Assembly: GCA_900321515.1 (NCBI GenBank)
Contig: ONWI01000261.1
Span: 1-8,211 of the forward strand
Length of the DNA: 8,211 nt
Origin: an uncultured Eubacteriales bacterium
GTDB lineage: Bacteria; Bacillota; Clostridia; Oscillospirales; Acutalibacteraceae
Direction: 5' to 3'
Part shown: positions 1 through 5,557 of the stretch, piece after piece
Layout: each line of letters begins with the position of its first letter
Position numbering within the stretch: the stretch's first letter is position 1
Made by a program: the position numbers and the translations under genes
The notes under the pieces: generated by a model
The model's input: only the letters and a program-made list of their open reading frames with translations
The model's database searches: none
What the model was told of the DNA's origin: nothing

Positions 1-160
1 CGTCTGGCACGCTGCCTTTGGCAGCTGGCATATCTTTCCGCCATATTTTGCCAAAATCCTCGTTAATACACAAAGTATTGCCTGCGGTTTTGGCTGCCTT
101 GGCAAAAAATCTGACTACGCCATCCGCACACGTGGAGATACGTCAGCAGGCTCTTACTAA
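1..160. other. Structured stretch without a convincing gene
   Basis: No complete gene is visible. The sequence is rich in inverted repeats. GCTGCC-TTT-GGCAGC forms a perfect 6-bp hairpin at 11-25. GCCAAAA (50-56) pairs with TTTTGGC (88-94), and inside it AATAC (65-69) pairs with GTATT (75-79), with exactly 8 unpaired nt on each side. On the minus strand one frame stays open from 142 to the window edge (about 47 codons, starting after a TGA at 145-143), but it has no ribosome binding site and no early start codon. It could be a gene remnant, part of a gene continuing outside the window, or a dispersed structured repeat. I cannot decide between these. Confidence 0.4.
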
Positions 161-203
161 AAAAACGGCTTCCCCCGGCATATTGTCAGAGGAAACCGTT
201 TTT
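159..203 (-). terminator. Intrinsic terminator of metY
   Basis: Read on the minus strand, AAAAACGGTTTCC (203-191) pairs with GGAAGCCGTTTTT (173-161) with one G-U wobble, and seven Us follow (165-159). It lies 36 nt past the metY stop codon. On the plus strand the same hairpin has only a five-T tail, so it may be weakly bidirectional. Confidence 0.8.
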
Positions 204-238
204 GATTTCTGTATTTACCAAATGGTATTCTGTTATGA

Positions 239-1642
239 TTATTTTACCGCATTGAAACCTCTTTCAAGATCTGCGATGACATCGTCGATGTGCTCGGTGC
301 CTATTGAGAGGCGGATTGTATTGGGCTTGATGCCCTGATCGAGAAGTTCTTCCGGCGAAAGCTGCGAGTGCGTGGTGGTAGCCGGATGAATGACAAGTGA
401 TTTTACATCTGCGACGTTAGCAAGCAGGGAGAATATCTCAAGGTTGTCGATGAATTTGTGAGCTTCTTCCTGTCCGCCCTTTATATCGAATGTAAAGATT
501 GATCCTCCTCCGTTGGGAAAGTATTTTTTATAGAGGTTATTCTGCGGGTGATCGGGGAGGGAGGGGTGATTGACACGTTCCACCTGCGGGTGGTTTGCGA
601 GGTATTCCACAACCTTGGCGGTGTTCTCGGCGTGACGTTCCAGGCGGAGGGAGAGAGTTTCGATCCCCTGGAGCAGCAGGAACGCGTTGAAAGGCGATAT
701 TGCCGCGCCCGTGTCTCTGAGCAGTATCGCGCGGATGTAGGTGACAAAAGCGGCAGGACCGGCTGCGTCCACGAATGAAACCCCGTGATAGCTGGGATTC
801 GGAGCGGCAATGGGCGCGTATTTGCCCGACGCCTTCCAGTCGAATTTGCCTGAATCCACTATTACGCCGCCGAGAGTGGTGCCGTGTCCGCCTAAAAACT
901 TGGTGGCGGAATGTACGACAATATCCGCGCCGTGTTCGATGGGTCTGATGAGATACGGAGTGCCGAATGTGTTGTCTATCACTACGGGAATGCCATGTTT
1001 ATGGGCGATTTCGGATATAGCGTCAATGTCGGGAATGTCACTGTTGGGGTTGCCGAGGGTTTCAAGATAGATTGCCTTGGTCTTTTTGTCGATAGCCGAT
1101 TCTATTTCCTTCAGGTTGTGAATGTCCACAAAATGCGTTGTCACGCCGAATTGCGGAAGTGTATGGGCGAGCAGGTTGAAGCTGCCGCCGTAGATGGTCT
1201 TCTGTGCGACGATATTCTCGCCCGACTGTGCCAGAGCCTCAACTGTGTATGTTATTGCTGCCGCGCCCGAAGCTACAGCCAGTGCGGCGACGCCTCCTTC
1301 AAGTGCCGCAACACGCTTTTCGAGTACGTCCTGAGTGGAATTGGTGAGTCTGCCATAGATATTGCCTGCGTCGGCGAGGCCGAAGCGGGCGGCTGCATGT
1401 GCGGAATTTCTGAATACATAGGAGGTTGTCTGATAGATCGGAACGGCTCTGGCATCGGTCGCCGGGTCGGGCTGTTCCTGACCTACATGGAGCTGAAGCG
1501 TTTCGAATCTGTAATTTCTTTTCTCTGATGACGGTGCTGCGCTTGCTGCCTCTGTCTGTTCTGCCTTGACGCTTTCTGCCGGAGCGGCTTCTGCGGTCTT
1601 TATGTTATCTGTGTTGTTCTTTTTTTTACCGAATATGCTCAT
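239..1642 (-). CDS. metY: O-acetylhomoserine aminocarboxypropyltransferase (O-acetylhomoserine sulfhydrylase)
   Basis: A 467-aa cytosolic Cys/Met-metabolism PLP enzyme of fold type I. It is expected to make homocysteine from O-acetylhomoserine and sulfide (direct sulfhydrylation to methionine). Family features seen: the entry segment ETLQLHVGQEQPD near 47-59, YGRLTNSTQ at 96-104, the PLP-phosphate region SGAAAI at 125-130, the PLP-nitrogen aspartate in VIDNTFGTPY (D223) and the Schiff-base lysine in SATKFLGG (K248). The long form, with an insert after K248 and the C-terminal RLSIGTEHIDD, fits MetY better than the shorter cystathionine synthases and lyases. The first ~42 residues are an unusual Lys-then-Ala/Glu-rich extension without a family motif. 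The start is still Met1, because AAGGAG lies 8 nt upstream and no other Met occurs before the conserved core. It has its own promoter and a long structured leader. Specificity for acetyl rather than succinyl homoserine is inferred. Confidence 0.95.
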   Translation of the reverse strand: MSIFGKKKNNTDNIKTAEAAPAESVKAEQTEAASAAPSSEKRNYRFETLQLHVGQEQPDPATDARAVPIYQTTSYVFRNSAHAAARFGLADAGNIYGRLTNSTQDVLEKRVAALEGGVAALAVASGAAAITYTVEALAQSGENIVAQKTIYGGSFNLLAHTLPQFGVTTHFVDIHNLKEIESAIDKKTKAIYLETLGNPNSDIPDIDAISEIAHKHGIPVVIDNTFGTPYLIRPIEHGADIVVHSATKFLGGHGTTLGGVIVDSGKFDWKASGKYAPIAAPNPSYHGVSFVDAAGPAAFVTYIRAILLRDTGAAISPFNAFLLLQGIETLSLRLERHAENTAKVVEYLANHPQVERVNHPSLPDHPQNNLYKKYFPNGGGSIFTFDIKGGQEEAHKFIDNLEIFSLLANVADVKSLVIHPATTTHSQLSPEELLDQGIKPNTIRLSIGTEHIDDVIADLERGFNAVK

Positions 1643-1825
1643 GATTTTTTCTCCTTTTTGAATTATGATGATTTGAATTGAATAAAAAAATCATGTCACA
1701 TTCGTCCGAATCGGTAGTTGCTGCGGACGAGGATAATAAAACGCTTCGTCATGATTTATCATGCCTCACTCTTTTGAATATCTGTGGGATTGTCTTACAT
1801 AAAACTTATTTATTTGATAGGCTTT
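1640..1825 (-). promoter_or_regulatory. Long metY leader with four mutually exclusive pairing segments
   Basis: The predicted transcript start near 1825 leaves about 183 nt before the metY ATG. Four segments on the minus strand are complementary in series: 1, CATGA (1763-1759); 2, AAATCATG (1757-1750); 3, CATGATTTTTT (1695-1685); 4, AAAAAATCATG (1650-1640), which contains the metY start codon. Pairing 1:2 is a 5-bp hairpin with a TAAA loop, 2:3 is 8 bp, and 3:4 is 11 bp and perfect. In the 3:4 form the start codon is buried and the GGAG motif (1654-1651) abuts the stem. A separate 7-bp stem, TCGTCCG/CGGACGA (1730-1724 with 1708-1702), lies between segments 2 and 3. I see no S-box or T-box signature. 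The repeats are seen directly; regulation is inferred. Confidence 0.5.
1696..1752 (-). CDS. Possible 18-codon upstream ORF in the metY leader
   Basis: An ATG at 1752-1750 opens an 18-codon frame, MTKRFIILVRSNYRFGRM, ending at TGA 1698-1696. Its start lies in leader segment 2, with the same AAATCATGA context as the metY start, and its stop directly abuts segment 3. A ribosome finishing it would cover segment 3 and could free the metY start. The only upstream SD-like sequence (GTGAGG) is about 12 nt away, which is poor. No Cys codons are present, and Met occurs only at the two ends, so classical Cys/Met attenuation is not indicated. A second overlapping 23-codon frame starts at 1762. Chance occurrence is quite possible. 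Confidence 0.2.
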   Translation of the reverse strand: MTKRFIILVRSNYRFGRM

Positions 1826-1840
1826 GTAGGTATTTTAGCA
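1816..1840 (-). promoter_or_regulatory. Putative sulfur-regulon operator shared with cysK
   Basis: The minus-strand block beginning TGCTAAAATACCTACAAAGC covers the metY -10 box and the expected start site. It matches 19 of 25 positions of the block at 4393-4417 of cysK, with identical placement relative to the -10. The core is CCTAYAAARCYTAT. The metY copy lacks the second palindromic half seen in cysK but carries CCTA twice, 9 nt apart. An Rrf2-type (CymR-like) repressor is a guess from the gene functions. Confidence 0.5.
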
Positions 1841-1860
1841 TGCTTCATCGCAATTGTCAA
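1832..1860 (-). promoter_or_regulatory. Sigma-A promoter of metY
   Basis: On the minus strand, TTGACA (1860-1855) is followed after 17 nt by TAAAAT (1837-1832). This is a perfect -35, optimal spacing and a -10 one base from consensus. The predicted start lies near 1825. Confidence 0.8.
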
Positions 1861-1945
1861 GCATTATTTTCGGGGAAAAACAAAGTATAGCAAATCGGTA
1901 TATTTTCAACAGCGGGTTTCGTCCTTTATTCGTCAAAGCAAACAA

Positions 1946-1992
1946 AACAGCGCTGTCCGTTCCGGCAAAATACCTTGACAGACAGCGCTGTT
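1946..1992 (-). terminator. Terminator of the TMEM43-family gene
   Basis: On the minus strand, AACAGCGCTGTC (1992-1981) pairs perfectly over 12 bp with GACAGCGCTGTT (1957-1946) around a 23-nt loop, followed by the U-rich TTGTTTGCTTTG. It starts 56 nt after the stop codon. Each arm contains the self-complementary ACAGCGCTGT. A long T-rich run also follows on the plus strand (1995-2009), so the hairpin could stop transcription from both sides. Confidence 0.7.
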
Positions 1993-2048
1993 AGTTTTTT
2001 ATTTTTTTTCTGACCGCATTATGACGGAACTCACTGCGTGCTCAGGAA

Positions 2049-3152
2049 TCACACGGTCTGCGCCGTCTGGGGCGGAGCAGTGGGGTGCTTCTTTTTGAGC
2101 AGGAATATCACCACTCCGACTACTGCCGCGACAGCAAGCAGGCACAGGCTCAGCAGCGGACGGTAGCGGAACCACGCGATGATGATGATCAGCAGCGACT
2201 GAATGAGCGACAGCAGGAATATGATGAGCGAGAATGTAAAGTTGACTACGTTGCCAAGAAGCGGAATGTAGCCGATCAGCTTGGTGAGCGGACTGATGAA
2301 GGACATGTAGCCGATGAAGATCAGAACGAATCCGGCGAGTCTGAGCAGCCACTTTAAGATCTTGTCCTGGGTGCGCATATCCTCGATCATTTCGGCAGAG
2401 GTCTTTGTACCCTCGGTGACCCAGTTGACCTTCTTGCCGACAGCTGAGACCCAGCTCACAAATGTAGTGCCTTCCGCCTGGGCGATGAGACTGACTTCCT
2501 TCCAGTTATTGTATTTCCAGCTTATCCTGATGTCTCCGATTTTCGGCTTTTCAAGATCTTCTGAATTCGTCAGGTATCTTCCCTCGGCGGTGTAGCCTTC
2601 AGGAACGGATTTTGCGGCAGAAGCATCGAGCGCAGCGTCGGTATCCATTTTTTGAATCTGGCTGCTGCTGAGATGGAAATTACCTAAGATTACATCTTGG
2701 GCATATAATGAGCCGCTTTCATATGCCACAGAGGTTGGATTATCATGCCCTGAATAATAGAAGTTGCTCGAATCAATAAGTCCCTCGTGCCACACCTTAT
2801 CGTAACTGTAGGTTGTATCTCCATCGTCGTCTGTACTGGAGTCTTCTTCCCACTGGTAGATTTCAACCACTCTGGTGAGTGCGGCGGTGTGCTTCTCCAC
2901 GCCGAATGTTGTGTCGGAAAGCGATACGTCCTCTACGACGAATTTGCCGCCGACAGCTACCAACTTACCGGCGAAGTCGGCCGGATTGTCTTCGGGACTG
3001 ATTTCAACTACCGTCTTTTCGATCTCGTCGGTGGTCTTGATGTTGCGGACGTTGTTGCCCTCGTTCCACCACAGCAGCACCGTGCCGCCTATGACCATGA
3101 TAAGTCCTATGAGAACTCCTGCGAACAGACCGCCTTTTTTCTTTTCTTGCAT
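2049..3152 (-). CDS. TMEM43-family membrane protein
   Basis: A 367-aa integral membrane protein that resembles the TMEM43 (LUMA) family, whose bacterial members have no established role. Layout seen: a Lys-rich N-terminus, one transmembrane helix at about 9-28 ending in LLWWNEGN, a large soluble domain at about 30-265, then three helices at about 267-286, 300-327 and 331-352 and a short Lys/Pro tail. One N-terminal and three C-terminal helices around a soluble domain is the family arrangement. GDIRISWKY (206-214) and the C-terminal ISPLTKLIGYIPLLGNVV (286-303) look like family motifs. A short acidic stretch, EEDSSTDDDGD, is at 102-112. The frame is open upstream to an ATG at 3197, but I place the start at 3152: GGAAGGAAGG lies just before it and the charged-then-hydrophobic N-terminus begins there. 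The gene has its own promoter and terminator between two sulfur-assimilation genes, so no functional link should be assumed. Confidence 0.8.
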   Translation of the reverse strand: MQEKKKGGLFAGVLIGLIMVIGGTVLLWWNEGNNVRNIKTTDEIEKTVVEISPEDNPADFAGKLVAVGGKFVVEDVSLSDTTFGVEKHTAALTRVVEIYQWEEDSSTDDDGDTTYSYDKVWHEGLIDSSNFYYSGHDNPTSVAYESGSLYAQDVILGNFHLSSSQIQKMDTDAALDASAAKSVPEGYTAEGRYLTNSEDLEKPKIGDIRISWKYNNWKEVSLIAQAEGTTFVSWVSAVGKKVNWVTEGTKTSAEMIEDMRTQDKILKWLLRLAGFVLIFIGYMSFISPLTKLIGYIPLLGNVVNFTFSLIIFLLSLIQSLLIIIIAWFRYRPLLSLCLLAVAAVVGVVIFLLKKKHPTAPPQTAQTV

Positions 3153-3212
3153 AAAAACCTTCCTTCCTGCGGAAATGTGCGTAGCGCAATCCGACAATGT
3201 ATTTCAATTGTA

Positions 3213-3241
3213 ATTATATACTCTTTTTCATAACTTTTCAA
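3213..3241 (-). promoter_or_regulatory. Sigma-A promoter of the TMEM43-family gene
   Basis: On the minus strand, TTGAAA (3241-3236), 17 nt, then TATAAT (3218-3213). The predicted leader is about 54 nt and leads into a strong ribosome binding site. I see no operator-like repeat here and no copy of the metY/cysK block. Confidence 0.75.
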
Positions 3242-3301
3242 GGAGTTTTTAATAAAATATTACAATTTCTTATGCTATCAGGTTAAACTTAACCAATTGA
3301 T

Positions 3302-3343
3302 AAAAAGCCGCCTTGATTACTGCATGAATCAAAGCGGCTTTTT
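3302..3343 (-). terminator. Intrinsic terminator of cysK
   Basis: AAAAAGCCGC (3302-3311) pairs with GCGGCTTTTT (3334-3343); after a C-A mismatch, TTGATT (3313-3318) pairs with AATCAA (3327-3332), leaving an 8-nt loop. Read on the minus strand the stem ends in five Us. It separates cysK from the TMEM43-gene promoter just beyond. The hairpin is symmetric and could act on both strands. Confidence 0.85.
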
Positions 3344-3373
3344 CCTCTGGGAAGGTATGGCATTTTTTTGAAG

Positions 3374-3410
3374 AGCAGGCTCTATGAGATTTTTATCAGA
3401 TAGACCTGCT
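3374..3410 (-). repeat. Hairpin between the cysK stop and its terminator
   Basis: AGCAGG (3374-3379) pairs with CCTGCT (3405-3410) and, past a one-base bulge (C3380), TCTAT (3381-3385) pairs with ATAGA (3400-3404). It begins 4 nt after the cysK stop codon. There is no U-run on either side, so it is not a terminator itself; it might protect the 3' end of the mRNA. Confidence 0.5.
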
Positions 3411-3414
3411 GTTA

Positions 3415-4344
3415 TCAGTCGGCGAACATGGGAGTGGAAAGATAACGCTCACCGGTGTCGGGAAGCAGAGCTACAATCAGCTTGCCCTTGTTTTCGGGGC
3501 GTTTGGCGAGGACTGTCGCAGCGTGGAGAGCGGCGCCTGAGGATATTCCGACAAGTATGCCCTCTCTGCGTGCGAGTGCCTTGCCCGCCGCGAATGCCTC
3601 GTCGTTTTCAACAGTGATTATCTCGTCATAGATTTCTGTGTTGAGAGTGTCAGGAACAAAACCGGCTCCGATTCCCTGTATCTTATGCGGGCCGGGAGTA
3701 CCTTTGGACAGAACGGGGGAGCCTGCCGGTTCAACGGCAACGATCTTTACGTTGGGATTCTGGCTCTTGAGATATCCGCCGACACCGGAGAGTGTGCCGC
3801 CTGTACCTACGCCCGCGACGAAAATATCGACCTTGCCGTCTGTATCCCGCCAGATTTCGGGACCGGTTGTGGAGACATGTGCAGCCGGGTTAGCAGGGTT
3901 GACGAACTGACCGGGGATAAAGCTGTCCTTGGTTTCGCGTGCCAGCTCTTCAGCCTTGGCAATCGCACCCTTCATGCCCTTTGCGCCCTCGGTCAGAACG
4001 AGCTGCGCTCCGTATGCCTTGAGCAGGTTGCGGCGTTCGATGCTCATGGTCTCGGGCATGGTGAGTATTATCTTATAGCCCCTTGAAGAGGCGACCGCCG
4101 CCAGTCCTATACCGGTATTGCCGCTGGTAGGCTCAATTATGACCGAGCCGGGCTTGAGCAAGCCTTTTTCTTCCGCGTCGTCGATCATAGCCTTTGCAAT
4201 TCTGTCCTTGACGCTTCCCGCGGGGTTGAAGTATTCCAGCTTGGCAAGAACGTCTGCTTCGAGTGAGTTTGACTCAATATAATTTCCGAGTCTGAGGAGC
4301 GGTGTGTTTCCGATGAGGTCTGTAAATCTTTCATAAACTTTCAT
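3415..4344 (-). CDS. cysK: Cysteine synthase A (O-acetylserine sulfhydrylase)
   Basis: A 309-aa cytosolic PLP enzyme of fold type II that makes L-cysteine from O-acetylserine and sulfide. The full set of family landmarks is visible: IGNTPLLRL (11-19), the PLP lysine in NPAGSVKDR (K46), the substrate loop TSGNTG (73-78), the phosphate-binding GVGTGGT (178-184), the CysK-typical KIQGIGAGF (221-229), GISSGAA (266-272) with the Ser that meets the pyridine nitrogen, and PDTGERYLST (295-304). The length is normal for CysK and there is no C-terminal CBS domain, which argues against cystathionine beta-synthase. The start is fixed by AAAGGAAG about 10 nt upstream and by the family-typical N-terminus. 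The gene is monocistronic, with a consensus promoter carrying a palindromic operator at the start site, so tight repression when cysteine is plentiful is likely. With metY it gives the cell two direct uses of sulfide. Confidence 0.97.
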   Translation of the reverse strand: MKVYERFTDLIGNTPLLRLGNYIESNSLEADVLAKLEYFNPAGSVKDRIAKAMIDDAEEKGLLKPGSVIIEPTSGNTGIGLAAVASSRGYKIILTMPETMSIERRNLLKAYGAQLVLTEGAKGMKGAIAKAEELARETKDSFIPGQFVNPANPAAHVSTTGPEIWRDTDGKVDIFVAGVGTGGTLSGVGGYLKSQNPNVKIVAVEPAGSPVLSKGTPGPHKIQGIGAGFVPDTLNTEIYDEIITVENDEAFAAGKALARREGILVGISSGAALHAATVLAKRPENKGKLIVALLPDTGERYLSTPMFAD

Positions 4345-4381
4345 AATAATGTTCTTCCTTTCAAAAAGTCAATCTTAATTA

Positions 4382-4408
4382 GCCTATAAACCTATAAGTT
4401 TTATAGGC
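4382..4408 (-). promoter_or_regulatory. Palindromic operator at the cysK transcription start
   Basis: CCTATAA-GTT-TTATAGG (4391-4407) is a perfect inverted repeat. A further GCCTATAA at 4382-4389 also pairs with TTATAGGC at 4401-4408. It starts one base after the -10 box and covers the expected start near 4402, a typical repressor position. Part of it recurs at metY (1816-1840). The regulator is not in the window; an Rrf2/CymR-type factor is an inference. Confidence 0.65.
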
Positions 4409-4437
4409 ATTATAGCACCGTTTTTTCCTTTTGTCAA
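4409..4437 (-). promoter_or_regulatory. Consensus sigma-A promoter of cysK
   Basis: On the minus strand, TTGACA (4437-4432), 17 nt, TATAAT (4414-4409): both hexamers and the spacing are at consensus. Such a strong promoter next to a palindrome fits control by repression rather than activation. Confidence 0.9.
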
Positions 4438-4489
4438 GTTTTTTATTCGGATAAATATAAAAAAATTATTTTTACCTGCGCGATTGCTA

Positions 4490-4519
4490 TTGTTAATGAC
4501 GCGTCAGGTGTGATATAAT
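4490..4519 (+). promoter_or_regulatory. Promoter of the tcdA operon
   Basis: TATAAT at 4514-4519 is preceded by TG one base upstream (extended -10, TGATATAAT). A weak -35, TTGTTA (4490-4495), lies 18 nt upstream. It diverges from the cysK promoter, with about 50 nt of AT-rich sequence between them. The predicted leader is about 64 nt. Confidence 0.65.
4497..4506. promoter_or_regulatory. 10-bp palindrome in the tcdA promoter spacer
   Basis: TGACGCGTCA is perfectly self-complementary and lies between the -35 and -10 elements, where a bound protein would block RNA polymerase. No second copy was noticed in the window, and no regulator can be named. Confidence 0.35.
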
Positions 4520-4589
4520 GTGGATGTGGAAACATTGCGCGTATATATAAGCAACACAAATAGTATCAATAAGAAACGGGGCATGACAC

Positions 4590-4817
4590 ATGCGCACATT
4601 AAACATTTCAGAGGTCAGCGAGCTTAAACGAATGCTTAAAGAAAAATTCCGCATGGAGCTTCATTTTGACAATGAATATTCGGCGGGTGAATTTTCATTT
4701 GACGCGGTTCCCTCCGAAGCCATGCTGAGGGCGCTGGACAAGTATCTCGCCAAGAAGCGACTTCGCGCAGTTTTTACCGCGGACGGCACCGGCTTCACTC
4801 TCGAAGGGAGATTCTGA
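4590..4817 (+). CDS. Small protein of unknown function, first gene of the tcdA operon
   Basis: A 75-aa protein I do not recognise. It has no signal peptide, transmembrane segment or Cys. The pattern suggests helix (ISEVSELKRMLKEKF, about 6-20), strands (MELHFD and AGEFSFDAV), helix (EAMLRALDKYLAKKR) and final strands (RAVFTADGTGFTLEGRF), a compact alpha/beta fold. Its general layout recalls small clostridial RDAC-type proteins, but the Arg/Lys-Asp-Ala-Cys hallmark is absent, so I do not assign it. It is probably real: it follows a promoter, has GGGG 8 nt before the ATG, and ends 3 nt before tcdA, which implies co-transcription and perhaps coupled translation. An ATG at 4583 gives only a 14-codon frame. 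Confidence 0.7.
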   Translation: MRTLNISEVSELKRMLKEKFRMELHFDNEYSAGEFSFDAVPSEAMLRALDKYLAKKRLRAVFTADGTGFTLEGRF

Positions 4818-4820
4818 GCC

Positions 4821-5555
4821 ATGAACGGTCAGTTTGCAAGGACCCGCCTGCTGCTCGGCGATCAAGCGATGGACAGGCTCGCCGCCGCAAGAGTCGCGGT
4901 ATTCGGCGTAGGAGGGGTCGGGGGGTATGCCGCCGAGGCGCTGGCGCGTTCCGGGGTGGGTGCGCTCGACCTCATCGACAGCGACACGGTGGCGCTCTCC
5001 AATCTCAACCGACAGATTATCGCACTTCACTCCACTGTAGGAATGTACAAGGTGGACGCTGCCGCAGAGCGCATCAGGGACATCAATCCCGCCGCCGCGG
5101 TCAGCGCGTACAGGATATTCTATTCGCCCGAAACCGAGAATATGTTTGATTTTGCGGGATATGATTACATTATCGACGCCATCGACACAGTGAGCGCGAA
5201 AATCGCTCTGGTTATGAACGCGCAGAGCGCCGGAACGCCGATCATCTCTTCGATGGGAGCCGGGAACAAGCTCGACCCCACCGCGTTTGAGGTTTCGGAT
5301 ATATACGGCACCTCGGTCTGTCCGCTGGCGAGGGTTATGCGGCGCGAACTGAAAAAGCGCGGGGTGCGCCGCCTGAAAGTGGTGTATTCCAAAGAAGCGC
5401 CGGTTGTTCCCCTGCCATCGGAGGAAACGCCGCCGGAGGGACGCAGACAGATTCCCGGAAGCGTGGCCTTTGTTCCGTCAGTGGTGGGACTTATTATCGC
5501 GGGCGAAGTAGTCAAGGACCTCGCCCTTGCCGGCAACTGCCGGGAGGAGATCTGA
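4821..5555 (+). CDS. tcdA: tRNA threonylcarbamoyladenosine dehydratase (ThiF/MoeB/HesA fold)
   Basis: A 244-aa E1-like ATP-dependent enzyme, expected to convert t6A37 of ANN-decoding tRNAs to the cyclic form ct6A. Seen: the N-terminal FARTRLLLGDQAMDRL typical of TcdA, the nucleotide loop GVGGVGG (29-35), DSD (53-55), the adenylation motif NLNRQ (61-65 with R64), K77 in MYKVDAA, and YDYIIDAIDTVSAK, where the aspartate is expected near ATP. Downstream, GTSVCPLARVMRREL and KVVYSKE resemble TcdA/CsdL proteins and not ThiF or MoeB, and there are no CxxC zinc pairs. The length is normal. The start is supported by GGGAG in the tail of the preceding gene and by the conserved N-terminus. The stop is 2 nt before the DUF445 gene. 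Confidence 0.92.
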   Translation: MNGQFARTRLLLGDQAMDRLAAARVAVFGVGGVGGYAAEALARSGVGALDLIDSDTVALSNLNRQIIALHSTVGMYKVDAAAERIRDINPAAAVSAYRIFYSPETENMFDFAGYDYIIDAIDTVSAKIALVMNAQSAGTPIISSMGAGNKLDPTAFEVSDIYGTSVCPLARVMRRELKKRGVRRLKVVYSKEAPVVPLPSEETPPEGRRQIPGSVAFVPSVVGLIIAGEVVKDLALAGNCREEI

Positions 5556-5557
5556 GC

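Noticed and set aside
911..1528. 205-codon plus-strand open frame antisense to metY
   Set aside because: It lies wholly within metY, which has complete family motifs, and its translation is Cys-rich without any domain pattern.
1643..1825. S-box (SAM-I) riboswitch or T-box in the metY leader
   Set aside because: Neither the conserved SAM-I core nor the T-box GGTGG sequence is present, and there is no full terminator hairpin before the start codon.
1678..1978. Plus-strand frames in the metY upstream region
   Set aside because: No ribosome binding site precedes them, the translations show no domain, and the region is explained by the metY promoter and leader.
3374..3410. Hairpin after cysK as its terminator
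   Set aside because: No U-run follows on either strand; the hairpin at 3302-3343 is the proper terminator.
239..4344. metY, TMEM43-family gene and cysK as one operon
   Set aside because: All share the minus strand, but each has its own consensus-like promoter and an intrinsic terminator separates each pair.
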